A stretch of 41,670 nucleotides of DNA from Cyclobacteriaceae bacterium (GTDB lineage Bacteria > Bacteroidota > Bacteroidia > Cytophagales > Cyclobacteriaceae), in the NCBI GenBank assembly GCA_020436125.1, contig JAGQYK010000013.1:22781-64450 (forward strand). Reading direction: 5' to 3'. This document shows, piece by piece, positions 1 through 8,705 of this stretch (its first letter is position 1; each line of letters starts with the position of its first letter). The translations under genes were made by a program, and so were the position numbers. Below the pieces are notes generated by a model. It was not told where the DNA came from. It worked only from the letters and a program-made list of their open reading frames with translations, and ran no database searches.

Positions 1-1
1 G

Positions 2-2194
2 TTTACAGTAAGCATCAACCTATTTGGCTTATATGGAGAGATGCCAAGTATCAAAGAAGTTGAGAATCCGGAAAATGACCTTTCCTCGGAAATCATTTCT
101 GCAGATGGGGTGTCTCTCGGTCGCTATTTTAGATACAATCGTAGTCAGGTACTTTACGAAGAGCTTTCGGATGAACTGATCAATACCTTAATCATTTCAG
201 AAGACCATAGATTTTACAATCACTCGGGCCTTGACTTCCCTGCCTACATCAGGGTGTTTTTCGGACTCATTACGTTTAATCATCAAGGTGGAGGCAGCAC
301 CATTACCCAGCAGCTCGCAAAAAACCTCTACACCATGAATCCCGATCATAGCCTGGATGGAAAACTGAGCAGGCTCGGAAGTGTACCGAGACGTATTATC
401 CAAAAAACTAAAGAATGGATAATCTCAGTTAACCTGGAAAAAAACTTTACAAAGCATGAAATTCTTGCCATGTACCTGAATACTGTTACTTTCAGCAGCA
501 ATACATTCGGGATTAAAGTAGCAGCAGAAACCTACTTTAATAAACAACCAGATAGCCTTAATCTCCAAGAATCGGCAGTACTGGTGGGCATGTTACAAGC
601 AGCCACACTTTACAACCCTCAGCGCAACCCCGAAAACTCATTGCGCAAACGCAATGAAGTGTTATATAAAGTTTACAAGCATGGCTACAAAATTAAAACT
701 CGCGAAGAGTATGATTCGATTGCAGCCCTTCCTATTGATTTAAAGTACAGTGTGCAAAATCAAAATGAAGGATTAGCCACCTATTTCAGAACGGTGATGA
801 GTAACTACCTCATGAAGTTCTGTAAAGAAAGGGGAATCGATCTGTGGAACTCTGGACTGAGAATTTACACCACTATTGATAGTAAGCTTCAGCAATATGC
901 GGAAGAAGCCATGGAGGAACATATGAAACCTTTGCAAAAACAGTTTAATGAAGAATGGAAAAGGGTAGGTCGCAATCCATGGGAAGATGATAACGGAAAA
1001 GAAATAAGAGGTTTTCTGGATGCTCGCATTAAAAGAACAGCTAGCTATAAAGCACTTGTTGAAAAGTATGGTGAAGATTCAGATTCACTAAAGATTGCAC
1101 TAAGAATCAAACGACCAATGACAGTCTATACTGCCGATGGTGAGAGGGATACGCTATTCAGTTATATGGATTCACTCAACCATTACATGCGTTATCTCCA
1201 GGCAGGTATGATGTCCATGGACCCTTCGACAGGACACATCAAAGCATGGGTAGGTGGGGTAAATCACAAGTACTTTAAGTATGACCATGTAAAACAAGGT
1301 ACAAGGCAACCAGGATCCACATTTAAACCATTTGTCTATGGTCTGGCCATGGAATCAGGATATTCTCCTTGCCACCCAATGAAGGATATTTCTCCTAGTT
1401 TCAAGGTCCCCGGAGGTGTTTGGTGGCCACCCAACTCGGATGGAAAGCGCGGTAGTGGTGACGAGATGACGATCCGTCAGGCAATGGCTCAGTCTGTAAA
1501 CTCCATAACGGCTCAAATGATGCAGGCATTGGGTGCTGAAAACGTTGTGGAATTTGCTCATCGGGTAGGAATCAATAGTAAATTAGATCCCGTTCCATCT
1601 TTATGTCTTGGTACAAGCGATGTTTCCTTATTCGAAATGGTAGGTGCTTACAGTACTTTCGCAAATAGTGGTATTTACACAGAGCCCTTCTTCATCACAA
1701 GGATTGAAGACAAGCATGGAAATGTAATTGAAAACTTTGTTCCCAAAACCAGACAGGCCATTAATGAACAAACGGCCTATAAAATGATTTACATGCTTAT
1801 GGGAGGAGTAGAGGAGCGCGGAGGAACTTCCCAGGGATTGAGCAAAGAATTAAAGGAAGACAATGAAATTGGCGGAAAAACTGGTACCACAAACAACGCA
1901 TCGGATGGTTGGTATATGGGTCTAACCCATAACCTGGTTACAGGTGTATGGGTTGGAGGGGATGAAAGAAGTATTCATTTCCCTTCATGGTTGTTTGGAC
2001 AGGGTGGTAGAACAGCCCGACCCATCTGGGACAAGTACATGATGAAAGCTTATGCTGACCCAGAAAGCGGCATTACTAAAGGTCAATTTAAAAGGCCCTC
2101 TTCCGGCCTTGACATTACGCTAGATTGTCTAAAAGTGAGTCAAAACCCAGATTCCGTTGAGGTGGAAATTCAACCTTGGAACATTAACGACTAA
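2..2194 (+). CDS. Penicillin-binding protein 1A, class A bifunctional (5' end outside window)
   Basis: Membrane-anchored peptidoglycan synthase that polymerises lipid II and cross-links stem peptides in the periplasm. The frame is open from the first bases (reading FTVSINLFGLYGEM), so the true start, cytoplasmic tail and most of the membrane helix lie upstream; the first in-window ATG at 41 is internal. The glycosyltransferase domain shows EDHRFYNHSG (near base 200) and GGGSTITQQLAKNLY (near 290). The transpeptidase domain shows the serine nucleophile motif STFK (1316-1327), SVN (near 1495) and KTGT (1877-1888). These are the full set of class A motifs, so both activities should be intact. 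uvrC follows after 9 bases, suggesting co-transcription, although the two functions are not obviously linked. Confident at family level. Orthology to a particular PBP1 paralogue cannot be settled because the N-terminus is missing. Confidence 0.95.
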   Translation, partial: FTVSINLFGLYGEMPSIKEVENPENDLSSEIISADGVSLGRYFRYNRSQVLYEELSDELINTLIISEDHRFYNHSGLDFPAYIRVFFGLITFNHQGGGSTITQQLAKNLYTMNPDHSLDGKLSRLGSVPRRIIQKTKEWIISVNLEKNFTKHEILAMYLNTVTFSSNTFGIKVAAETYFNKQPDSLNLQESAVLVGMLQAATLYNPQRNPENSLRKRNEVLYKVYKHGYKIKTREEYDSIAALPIDLKYSVQNQNEGLATYFRTVMSNYLMKFCKERGIDLWNSGLRIYTTIDSKLQQYAEEAMEEHMKPLQKQFNEEWKRVGRNPWEDDNGKEIRGFLDARIKRTASYKALVEKYGEDSDSLKIALRIKRPMTVYTADGERDTLFSYMDSLNHYMRYLQAGMMSMDPSTGHIKAWVGGVNHKYFKYDHVKQGTRQPGSTFKPFVYGLAMESGYSPCHPMKDISPSFKVPGGVWWPPNSDGKRGSGDEMTIRQAMAQSVNSITAQMMQALGAENVVEFAHRVGINSKLDPVPSLCLGTSDVSLFEMVGAYSTFANSGIYTEPFFITRIEDKHGNVIENFVPKTRQAINEQTAYKMIYMLMGGVEERGGTSQGLSKELKEDNEIGGKTGTTNNASDGWYMGLTHNLVTGVWVGGDERSIHFPSWLFGQGGRTARPIWDKYMMKAYADPESGITKGQFKRPSSGLDITLDCLKVSQNPDSVEVEIQPWNIND

Positions 2195-2203
2195 ATCATT
2201 TTA

Positions 2204-4000
2204 ATGAAAGCAGATGCACTTAAAGACCAAGTTGCATCATTACCTGATGCTCCAGGGATTTATAAGTTTTCCAACTCAGAAGGAGTACTTATTTACGTAG
2301 GTAAAGCAAAGAGCTTAAAAAAAAGAGTTGGGAGCTACTTCAACAAGCAATCACAATACAATAGAAAGACAGAGAAACTGGTATCAGAAATTAGAAACAT
2401 TGATTACACCATTACCAATTCTGAATTTGATGCCTTACTTCTTGAGAATAATTTCATCAAGCAAAACCAGCCTAAATACAACATCCTTTTAAAGGACGAC
2501 AAAACTTTCCCATACCTCTGTATTCTAAAAGAAAGATTCCCTCGCATTATTTCCACCCGGAAATATCAACAAAAAAAAGGTGAGTACTTTGGCCCCTATA
2601 CAAGTGTTGTGTCAATGAACAGTGTATTGGAGTTATTGAGGCAGCTCTATACGATTCGTACATGTAATTTACTATTATCGGAAAGTAACATCAAGGAAGA
2701 AAAATTCAAGGTATGCCTCGAGTATCATATCGGCAACTGCAAGGGGCCGTGCGTTGGATTGCAAGATGAAGAGAGCTATGCTGACGACATCAACCAGGCT
2801 AGAAATATTTTAAAAGGAAGTTTAGGTGTAGTTATTGATTATTTCACACATCAGATGAAATCCTATGCTTCCATTTTGGAGTTTGAGAAGGCTGACCAGT
2901 TTAAAAACAAACTCACTTTGCTTGAAAAGTTTCAAACAAAGTCGCTCGTAGTCAACAAGAAGCTAACCGATATCGATGTAATTACGATCACAAGCTCCGC
3001 TCTTCATGCCTTTATCAACTTCATGCAAGTGAAGGAAGGCTCCATTGTCTTTTCTGAAAACATTGAGGTGAAGAAAAAAATTGATGAACAGGATGAAGAA
3101 ATACTAAGCTACGTAGCCCATGAAATCCGATCCAAACACCGCAGTCCACATCAAATTATATACAGTAATATACCCCTAACTATTAAGGCAGATGGGGTAG
3201 ATAATGTCATACCGCAGATAGGAGATAAAAGAAAACTTATTGCCCTCTCATTAAAAAATGCACTTTATCAGCGCAAACAAAAAGAGATTCAAAAAGAGGA
3301 GAGTAAATCTAAAGGCAATAAAATACTCTCCATCCTTATGCAGGATTTAAGATTGAAGCAATACCCCAATATTATAGAGTGCTTTGACAATTCCAACCTT
3401 CAGGGAACCCATCCTGTTGCTTCTATGGTAAGGTTTGTGAACGGCAAACCCAATAAAGCAGGTTATCGCCATTTCAATATTAAAACTGTAGTCGGGCCAG
3501 ACGATTTTGCTTCAATGAAAGAAGTAGTTTCAAGAAGGTACAGCAGGTTGTTAAACGAGAATAAAGAACTTCCTGATCTAATAATTGTTGACGGTGGAAA
3601 AGGTCAGCTAAGCAGCGCCAGTGAGGCGCTGAAAGATCTTCACTTATATGGAAGGATTCCGATTATAGGTATTGCCAAAAAATTGGAAGAAATCTATTAC
3701 CCAGAAGATTCTCTTCCTTTACACATCAATAAAAAATCAGCAGGTCTTCTGCTTATTCAGCGGATTAGAGATGAAGCGCATCGCTTTGCTATCACCTTCC
3801 ACAGGCAAAAGAGAGGTAAAGCAGCTTTATCCACCGAAGTAGCGTCTATTCCAGGGATAGGAGAAAAAACCGCCAATAAATTACTGAGTGAGTTCAGATC
3901 ATGGAAAAAAATAAAGGAGGCCAGTTTTGAAGACCTCATTCAGATCGTAGGCAAATCAAAAGCTGAGTTAATTATAAATCAAAAAAAAAGGGAGCCATAA
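2204..4000 (+). CDS. uvrC: UvrABC system protein C (excinuclease subunit)
   Basis: Dual-incision nuclease of nucleotide excision repair, acting after UvrA/UvrB damage recognition. At 598 residues it matches the usual length of about 600. The N-terminal GIY-YIG nuclease has GIY at 18-20 and YVGKAKSLKKR at 31-41. Cysteines 154, 171, 179 and 183 are spaced like the four that hold the iron-sulfur cluster in E. coli UvrC. A UVR (UvrB-binding) helix pair lies near 207-245. The RNase H-like 5' nuclease shows D395 (CFDNSNLQG), D463 (IVDGGKGQLS) and H526 (RDEAHRF). A helix-hairpin-helix (IPGIGEKTANKLL) sits at 549-561. It starts 9 bases after the PBP1A stop with no visible Shine-Dalgarno. Its stop codon lies inside the loop of the terminator hairpin. 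The partner uvrA is on the other strand about 11 kb away. Confidence 0.97.
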   Translation: MKADALKDQVASLPDAPGIYKFSNSEGVLIYVGKAKSLKKRVGSYFNKQSQYNRKTEKLVSEIRNIDYTITNSEFDALLLENNFIKQNQPKYNILLKDDKTFPYLCILKERFPRIISTRKYQQKKGEYFGPYTSVVSMNSVLELLRQLYTIRTCNLLLSESNIKEEKFKVCLEYHIGNCKGPCVGLQDEESYADDINQARNILKGSLGVVIDYFTHQMKSYASILEFEKADQFKNKLTLLEKFQTKSLVVNKKLTDIDVITITSSALHAFINFMQVKEGSIVFSENIEVKKKIDEQDEEILSYVAHEIRSKHRSPHQIIYSNIPLTIKADGVDNVIPQIGDKRKLIALSLKNALYQRKQKEIQKEESKSKGNKILSILMQDLRLKQYPNIIECFDNSNLQGTHPVASMVRFVNGKPNKAGYRHFNIKTVVGPDDFASMKEVVSRRYSRLLNENKELPDLIIVDGGKGQLSSASEALKDLHLYGRIPIIGIAKKLEEIYYPEDSLPLHINKKSAGLLLIQRIRDEAHRFAITFHRQKRGKAALSTEVASIPGIGEKTANKLLSEFRSWKKIKEASFEDLIQIVGKSKAELIINQKKREP

Positions 4001-4015
4001 GCTCCCTGAATTTTT
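3990..4015. terminator. Bidirectional intrinsic terminator between uvrC and gldN
   Basis: Perfect 6-bp stem GGGAGC (3990-3995) / GCTCCC (4001-4006) with loop CATAA. Downstream on plus is TGAATTTTT. The run of nine A at 3981-3989 gives a T run on minus. It can end both convergent units: uvrC, whose TAA is the last three bases of the loop, and the gld operon, whose last stop is at 4025. Confidence 0.8.
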
Positions 4016-4024
4016 CTTGAAGGA

Positions 4025-4930
4025 TTAATACTCCCAGAGGTTGTGCTCACGCTCCATCAATTTCATCTCCTCCCACTCGCGAGCCCAAACTGACTCTTTA
4101 TAAGGACGTCCGTTAGCAGCATAAGTATCGTAAATACTTTCGTTGTCTGGATTCTCTACTTTCTCGATAGTCCCGTGGAATAATCTCAACAAGAATGCAT
4201 CAGCATAATTCTTATTCTCAGCAGTATTATAGCGGTTAAACCATATTGCCTCATCAGGATGATTTCTGAATACTTTCTCCAAATCTTTATACTTGAACCA
4301 TCCCAAATCTTTAAAAGTACCAGTGTTGATATCAAAAGCAGATAGTTGGATAGCTTGAATATCATAATACAAACGTGACCTGCGCTTATCAAAAATCACA
4401 TCTTCCTGCATTGTCATCTTGTAAACCTCGAATGGCAAAAACTCAATCGCCTTACCGGCAGAAGTTTGCTGCCAATCCATAGATCCCTCAGGATTTACAC
4501 CCCTTGAATCTACTATGGCTTCATAGTTTTTACCGTTGTAAGTAACGCGGTCTCCGCCATACCAATCCTGATTAGGATCCCAAGCAGGGAAAGTTTGTCC
4601 TTGTTGTGCTACCAGACCACCCAAAAATTCATCTTTAGGCATTTTCCGGTTGACCGAATCCTTATAATAAATATCAGCTAACTCGCCAGATTTTACCGCA
4701 TCAAGGATAAGCTTAGTAATTTCATTTCCACGAGCGAAATAACCCTTATTTTGCTTCTCTCTAAGGTCGATGTTTCTCCATAGCCTTACTTTGAAAAGCT
4801 GCTCATACCTCGGAATTGGAATTAAAGAATTAGGGTTGATTTGCCCCTCATATTCCTGTGCGATCGCAAAGGAACTTATTCCAACTAAAGCCAACACCAA
4901 CGAAAATCTATTAAATCGCATTTTGATCAT
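4025..4930 (-). CDS. gldN: Type IX secretion / gliding protein GldN (PorN)
   Basis: Periplasmic partner of GldK that forms the large ring of the T9SS under the outer membrane. A signal peptide spans about residues 1-24 (LVLALVGISSFAIA then QE). The body carries GldN-family segments RNIDLREKQNKGYF, LILDAVKSGEL and DVIFDKRRSRLYYDI, ending in LMEREHNLWEY. It is the last gene of porP-gldKLMN and starts 3 bases after the gldM stop. ATG at 4930 is used; ATG at 4921 (residue 4) would serve equally well. Oddity: residues 116-154 between two GldN-like halves read like a CBM5/12 chitin-binding repeat, listed separately. Family identity rests on both sequence and operon position. Confidence 0.95.
   Translation of the reverse strand: MIKMRFNRFSLVLALVGISSFAIAQEYEGQINPNSLIPIPRYEQLFKVRLWRNIDLREKQNKGYFARGNEITKLILDAVKSGELADIYYKDSVNRKMPKDEFLGGLVAQQGQTFPAWDPNQDWYGGDRVTYNGKNYEAIVDSRGVNPEGSMDWQQTSAGKAIEFLPFEVYKMTMQEDVIFDKRRSRLYYDIQAIQLSAFDINTGTFKDLGWFKYKDLEKVFRNHPDEAIWFNRYNTAENKNYADAFLLRLFHGTIEKVENPDNESIYDTYAANGRPYKESVWAREWEEMKLMEREHNLWEY
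4469..4585 (-). other. CBM5/12 (chitin-binding type 3)-like segment inside GldN
   Basis: Covers GldN residues about 116-154. The pattern of aromatic and turn residues is W117, Y124, G126-D127, V129, Y131-N-G133, Y136-E-A138, P147 and W153. This follows the small carbohydrate-binding module of chitinases (W..Y..GD.V.Y.G..Y.A....P....W). It is in frame with no break on either side, so it looks like a domain insertion rather than an assembly fault. From memory, Flavobacterium GldN carries an unrelated acidic loop at this place. Binding ability is an inference from the motif only. Confidence 0.6.
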
Positions 4931-4933
4931 TTT

Positions 4934-6532
4934 TTATTGAATAGCAATCTGAATTACTTCAGAACGGATCGGCACCTTTTCATCTTGTCCTTGAAACGTT
5001 CTTCTTGTTACTGATTTGATATCGATGATAATTCTATCTCCAGGTCTGAATTGTGAGCGCCAAGCACCCATATCCAATATTTCAGAGTTGGCATTCAAAG
5101 TAGCCACACGCTGAGTTCCTCTTGCTAAGATTACCTCCATGCTTCTTATTCTGTAGTTCGCATCTTGAGGAACCTCCGATTTGAAATTCTCATCAGCCTC
5201 AGCAGAAATACGTAATCCTGTTAAACCAGCACCACGAACTCCATTCTTCAAGTCAATTGGCCTTCTGTTATTGTCCAAAGCAACATACTTAGGTGCTGGA
5301 ATTGGCTTCACATCAAAATTTTCAGTACCTAAAGTTGCTCCACCGTTGGCTACAGTCACAGCCATTTTCCTTTCCTTAGGGACTAGAGTTACTCTACCAG
5401 GCTTATCACCTTTTATTACAGAGCCACCTCTTGCCGTAAAGGAAGGGTTATAGTTAGTTCCCAATGCAGGAACCTCAATATTTACGGTATTACCACAGTT
5501 CATATAAAGTGTTGGCGCGTTACCTGTTGTTACTCGGATAACGGGTTTAGCCACAAAATATTCTATGGTCTGCTTATAGATTTGATCTTCACTATCTCCG
5601 ATGCGAATCTCCGCTTCGAAGGTTTGCTTCGAAAGACCTTGCGCATCATAGTTACTAGCTGAAGCTGGGAAAGACACCTTACCCATCATCACACCATATG
5701 CAGGATCCAAAGCCACATCCAATTTTTGTCCATTTCTAAACATCTCAGGAGTTAAACCTTCCGCAGATGCAGTAATGAACATATCGGCCTCATACTTATC
5801 ACCAGCAGCAACAATTGACGACTTTGGTTTAACCATAGGCACAATCTTGTCAAACTTTACCACTCCAGCATCTGCATCAACTGCAAGCTTACCCAAAGCC
5901 AAAGCTTCTGTAGCTAAGACTTCCGTCTGAAACTGATTAAGTGATGCAATAGCAGCAATAGGGGGTGTATTTTCAAACGTGAATGTTAGAAAATCCTTTG
6001 ATTTGTGATTTGGATCATCTTTAAAAAAGTCAATATCAGCTGGTGCTTTAGCAATCTTATTATATTTTTCCCCAGTTAACTGATTCAAAGTATTCACGTA
6101 GTCATTAAGTACTTTTTCAAATTCTTTACCTGTGGTACTTCTGGGGTCAATCATTAAGGTAGCTACCTGAGACCCATGATTATTGATTAAAATATCATCC
6201 ACTTCCCCGGAGGTAGTAGAAAGGTCAATCATTTTCTTCTTTACCTCAGCAATTTTGCTCATTACACCCTGAGTTGCCTCTCTTACCTTATCGGCATTGG
6301 CCACAGCAGTAACTACTTTGGGGTTTGTTTTGCCTTGGCCTGCCTCACGGATAGCAGCCAAAACCGCTCCATTTTTCCTATTCTCCTCGTTTACGAGTTC
6401 TTCAAGTGTAACGTTAATAATGGCAAATTTCTGTAATACAGCACTACTTACCTGTAGTGCCAACAATGCTGTAAGCACCAGGTACATCATACCAATCATC
6501 TTCTGTCTTGGGGTTTCCTTACCGCCTGCCAT
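4934..6532 (-). CDS. gldM: Type IX secretion / gliding motor protein GldM (PorM)
   Basis: Inner-membrane protein with one N-terminal helix and a long periplasmic stalk. With GldL it forms the proton-driven motor of the T9SS and gliding. The N-terminus MAGGKETPRQKMIGMMYLVL followed by TALLALQVSSAVL is diagnostic: a short cytoplasmic arm, then the membrane helix at about 12-32. The rest is beta-rich periplasmic domains, including LYMNCGNTVNIEVPALG and a C-terminal domain ending in PIRSEVIQIAIQ. At 532 residues it is close to the usual size of about 515. It sits between gldL (42-base gap) and gldN (3-base gap) in one unit. No missing motif was noticed. Confidence 0.97.
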   Translation of the reverse strand: MAGGKETPRQKMIGMMYLVLTALLALQVSSAVLQKFAIINVTLEELVNEENRKNGAVLAAIREAGQGKTNPKVVTAVANADKVREATQGVMSKIAEVKKKMIDLSTTSGEVDDILINNHGSQVATLMIDPRSTTGKEFEKVLNDYVNTLNQLTGEKYNKIAKAPADIDFFKDDPNHKSKDFLTFTFENTPPIAAIASLNQFQTEVLATEALALGKLAVDADAGVVKFDKIVPMVKPKSSIVAAGDKYEADMFITASAEGLTPEMFRNGQKLDVALDPAYGVMMGKVSFPASASNYDAQGLSKQTFEAEIRIGDSEDQIYKQTIEYFVAKPVIRVTTGNAPTLYMNCGNTVNIEVPALGTNYNPSFTARGGSVIKGDKPGRVTLVPKERKMAVTVANGGATLGTENFDVKPIPAPKYVALDNNRRPIDLKNGVRGAGLTGLRISAEADENFKSEVPQDANYRIRSMEVILARGTQRVATLNANSEILDMGAWRSQFRPGDRIIIDIKSVTRRTFQGQDEKVPIRSEVIQIAIQ

Positions 6533-6574
6533 GATCTATGTATTTAAAGGTGAATGATTTCAATTAGTTAATAC

Positions 6575-7405
6575 TTAGTTACCAGATCCTTTCATTGCGC
6601 TAAGCATACTTCCGTATACCTTATTCAATGAAGTAAGATTGTCTGTCAACTTAGAAAGCTCACCAGTAAACTTCGAAGTGTTTTCTCCCACTTTCGTCAT
6701 TCCCTGCATTGCTCCTGACAAGCTCTCATAGAACTTGTTCATGTTCTTCACATGAGAATCCGCATCTTTCAATTCCATTTCATAAACAGAATTAAGTGCA
6801 GCCAAATTTTTAGTTACTTTCTGTACTTGGTTATGGTACTCACCGGTATCTTTAGAAGCATCTGCCATGGCTGATACTGCTTTCATTGCGGTTCCGTACG
6901 ATTTATTCATTTCGCTCAAAGCTGATGAAGCTGACTGAACATTTTTAGCGTATTCATTAGTAGCGACTGCTGCATTTGACAGATTGCTCATCTGTGAAGC
7001 AGAAGTGGCAAGATTAGTTAAGCCCTTACCTAAGTTATCCAAAAGATTTTGGTCCACTTTTGCGGTTTTTAACATCTCATCAATCTTCAGAAGAGGTGAA
7101 TCTCCAGAAGCAGCTGGTTTATTGCTAATGCGAGTAGCAGTTGGTGTTACAGCTCCTTCAAAATCCTCAGACAATTCTGGATATACCTTTGACCAATCTG
7201 GTTCAGGATGAGGTGGTTCAAATGCACTAAGGAAGAAGATGGCTGCCTCCACAGAAAGACCAATCATTAGCATCTCATCGGCACCGGTTAAGTGAAGAAT
7301 TTTAAACAAAGCACCTATGATAACGACTGCGGCTCCAATACCATATACCTTTGGCATAATGGTCTTGTAGAGTAGTTCCATGAATCCGCCTTTTTTCTTG
7401 CTCAT
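6575..7405 (-). CDS. gldL: Type IX secretion / gliding motor protein GldL (PorL)
   Basis: Inner-membrane motor subunit that couples proton flow to rotation of GldM. Two membrane helices lie at about 17-37 (GIGAAVVIIGALFKILHL) and 43-61 (MLMIGLSVEAAIFFLSAF). They are followed by EPPHPEPDWSKVYPEL and a long cytoplasmic alpha-helical tail rich in N, S, A and K, probably coiled coil. The polar intramembrane residues matching the functionally important Lys27 and Glu49 of Flavobacterium johnsoniae are K35 and E53, so the motor should be functional. At 276 residues it is longer than the F. johnsoniae protein (about 215) because of the tail. It lies between gldK and gldM on the same strand. Confidence 0.97.
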   Translation of the reverse strand: MSKKKGGFMELLYKTIMPKVYGIGAAVVIIGALFKILHLTGADEMLMIGLSVEAAIFFLSAFEPPHPEPDWSKVYPELSEDFEGAVTPTATRISNKPAASGDSPLLKIDEMLKTAKVDQNLLDNLGKGLTNLATSASQMSNLSNAAVATNEYAKNVQSASSALSEMNKSYGTAMKAVSAMADASKDTGEYHNQVQKVTKNLAALNSVYEMELKDADSHVKNMNKFYESLSGAMQGMTKVGENTSKFTGELSKLTDNLTSLNKVYGSMLSAMKGSGN

Positions 7406-7465
7406 TGTAGTATAGATTTAAGTTTTTGGCAATTAGTTTCTAAATATAACGAGAGTTTTTAATTA

Positions 7466-8563
7466 TTAAAATTCTGTTCCCGATGACCTTCCAAGGTGAG
7501 TAACCGCACATCTGAATCCGATGTAAGCTCTCGTTGAATCTTTAAATTCATATGTCCTTGTTCCTGTTTCAAGAAAGTAGGCAACATCTTTCCATGAGCC
7601 ACCGCGAATTACTTTCTTCGGTGCTACATCAGCGTTGTACTTCGAGCTTTCAGGGTTAGTTCTTTCATCAATAAACTGAGGGTTCAAATCCCAAACAGTA
7701 GGAACAGATGCTGGGTTAAAGTCGTCAAGACACCACTCAGATACGTTCCCTGATGTATCAAAAATTCCGTAATCGTTAGGGAAGTAAGATTGAACAGGAG
7801 AAGTGTAAGCAAAGCCATCATCGTAGAAGTTACCACGGCCAGGCTTAAAGTTAGCCAACATACATCCCTTTGAGTTTCTTATGTAAGGGTTACCCCATGG
7901 GTACTTAGCCATATCACGACCTCCTCTTGCTGCATACTCCCACTCTGCCTCAGATGGCAAGCGGAATTCAGGCATAGGAAATTCTCCAATTGTTTTTCTA
8001 TAGTCATTAAGATAGGCCGTTCTCCATTTCCCGAAAAATACTGCAGCGTCCCAGTTAATTCCTACCACAGGATAATCATCATAACCTGGATGCCAGTAGT
8101 AATAGTCTTGAATCGGATCTCCCATATGGTGAGCAAAGTCCTTCACCCATGAAGTAGTATCAGGGTAGTAGTTCTGACGAAACTCAGCTTCACTTACTGT
8201 TGGGAATCCTTCGATGGTACCATTGTCTACCAAAAAGAAATTGGTGAACTGACGGTACTCATTATTAGTAATCTCAGAGTCATCCATGAAGAATGGTCCG
8301 ATGGTTACCTGCTTATTGAAGTTGATTTGTGTAGACGCTGGATCTTCATCCGCTTGTCCCATGTGGAAAGTACCAGCAGGAACCGGAACCATTCCGTAAG
8401 GAATAGTCATTACCCAGCCTTGTCGATTAGGCACGCCAACCAACTCGCCTTGGTCGCCACCGCCACCACCACCGATTCCCAATAGTCCGCAGCTACCAAG
8501 TACTGCTGCCATCACTATTAAAGCCACGTAGCTCAAACCTTTTGGAGAAACCATCTTATTCAT
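7466..8563 (-). CDS. gldK: Type IX secretion / gliding lipoprotein GldK (PorK), FGE-sulfatase fold
   Basis: Outer-membrane lipoprotein that forms the periplasmic ring with GldN. The lipobox VLGSC gives lipidated C25. A glycine-rich linker (GIGGGGGG) follows, then a formylglycine-generating-enzyme-like domain from about residue 55 to the end (FHMGQADED, FFMDDSEITNNEYRQF, FRLPSEAEWEYAARGG, YGIFDTSGNVSEWC, KVIRGGSW, YIGFRCAVTHLG). As in other GldK proteins the fold is thought to be structural rather than catalytic. First structural gene after porP, 142 bases from it. No consensus TAnnTTTG promoter is seen in that gap; the nearest is TAACTTTC on minus, without a matching -33 TTG. Confidence 0.96.
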   Translation of the reverse strand: MNKMVSPKGLSYVALIVMAAVLGSCGLLGIGGGGGGDQGELVGVPNRQGWVMTIPYGMVPVPAGTFHMGQADEDPASTQINFNKQVTIGPFFMDDSEITNNEYRQFTNFFLVDNGTIEGFPTVSEAEFRQNYYPDTTSWVKDFAHHMGDPIQDYYYWHPGYDDYPVVGINWDAAVFFGKWRTAYLNDYRKTIGEFPMPEFRLPSEAEWEYAARGGRDMAKYPWGNPYIRNSKGCMLANFKPGRGNFYDDGFAYTSPVQSYFPNDYGIFDTSGNVSEWCLDDFNPASVPTVWDLNPQFIDERTNPESSKYNADVAPKKVIRGGSWKDVAYFLETGTRTYEFKDSTRAYIGFRCAVTHLGRSSGTEF

Positions 8564-8705
8564 ATTCTTAAGTGATAATAAAAATCAATTTAACAGGTCA
8601 AAGCCAACCTAAACCGATCCGAAAGTTATCTTTTTAGCGCTTATTATTAAAAAATGTAGCTCCCAAATTCTATAAAATCCTAAAAAAAGCAAAATAAATC
8701 TACGA

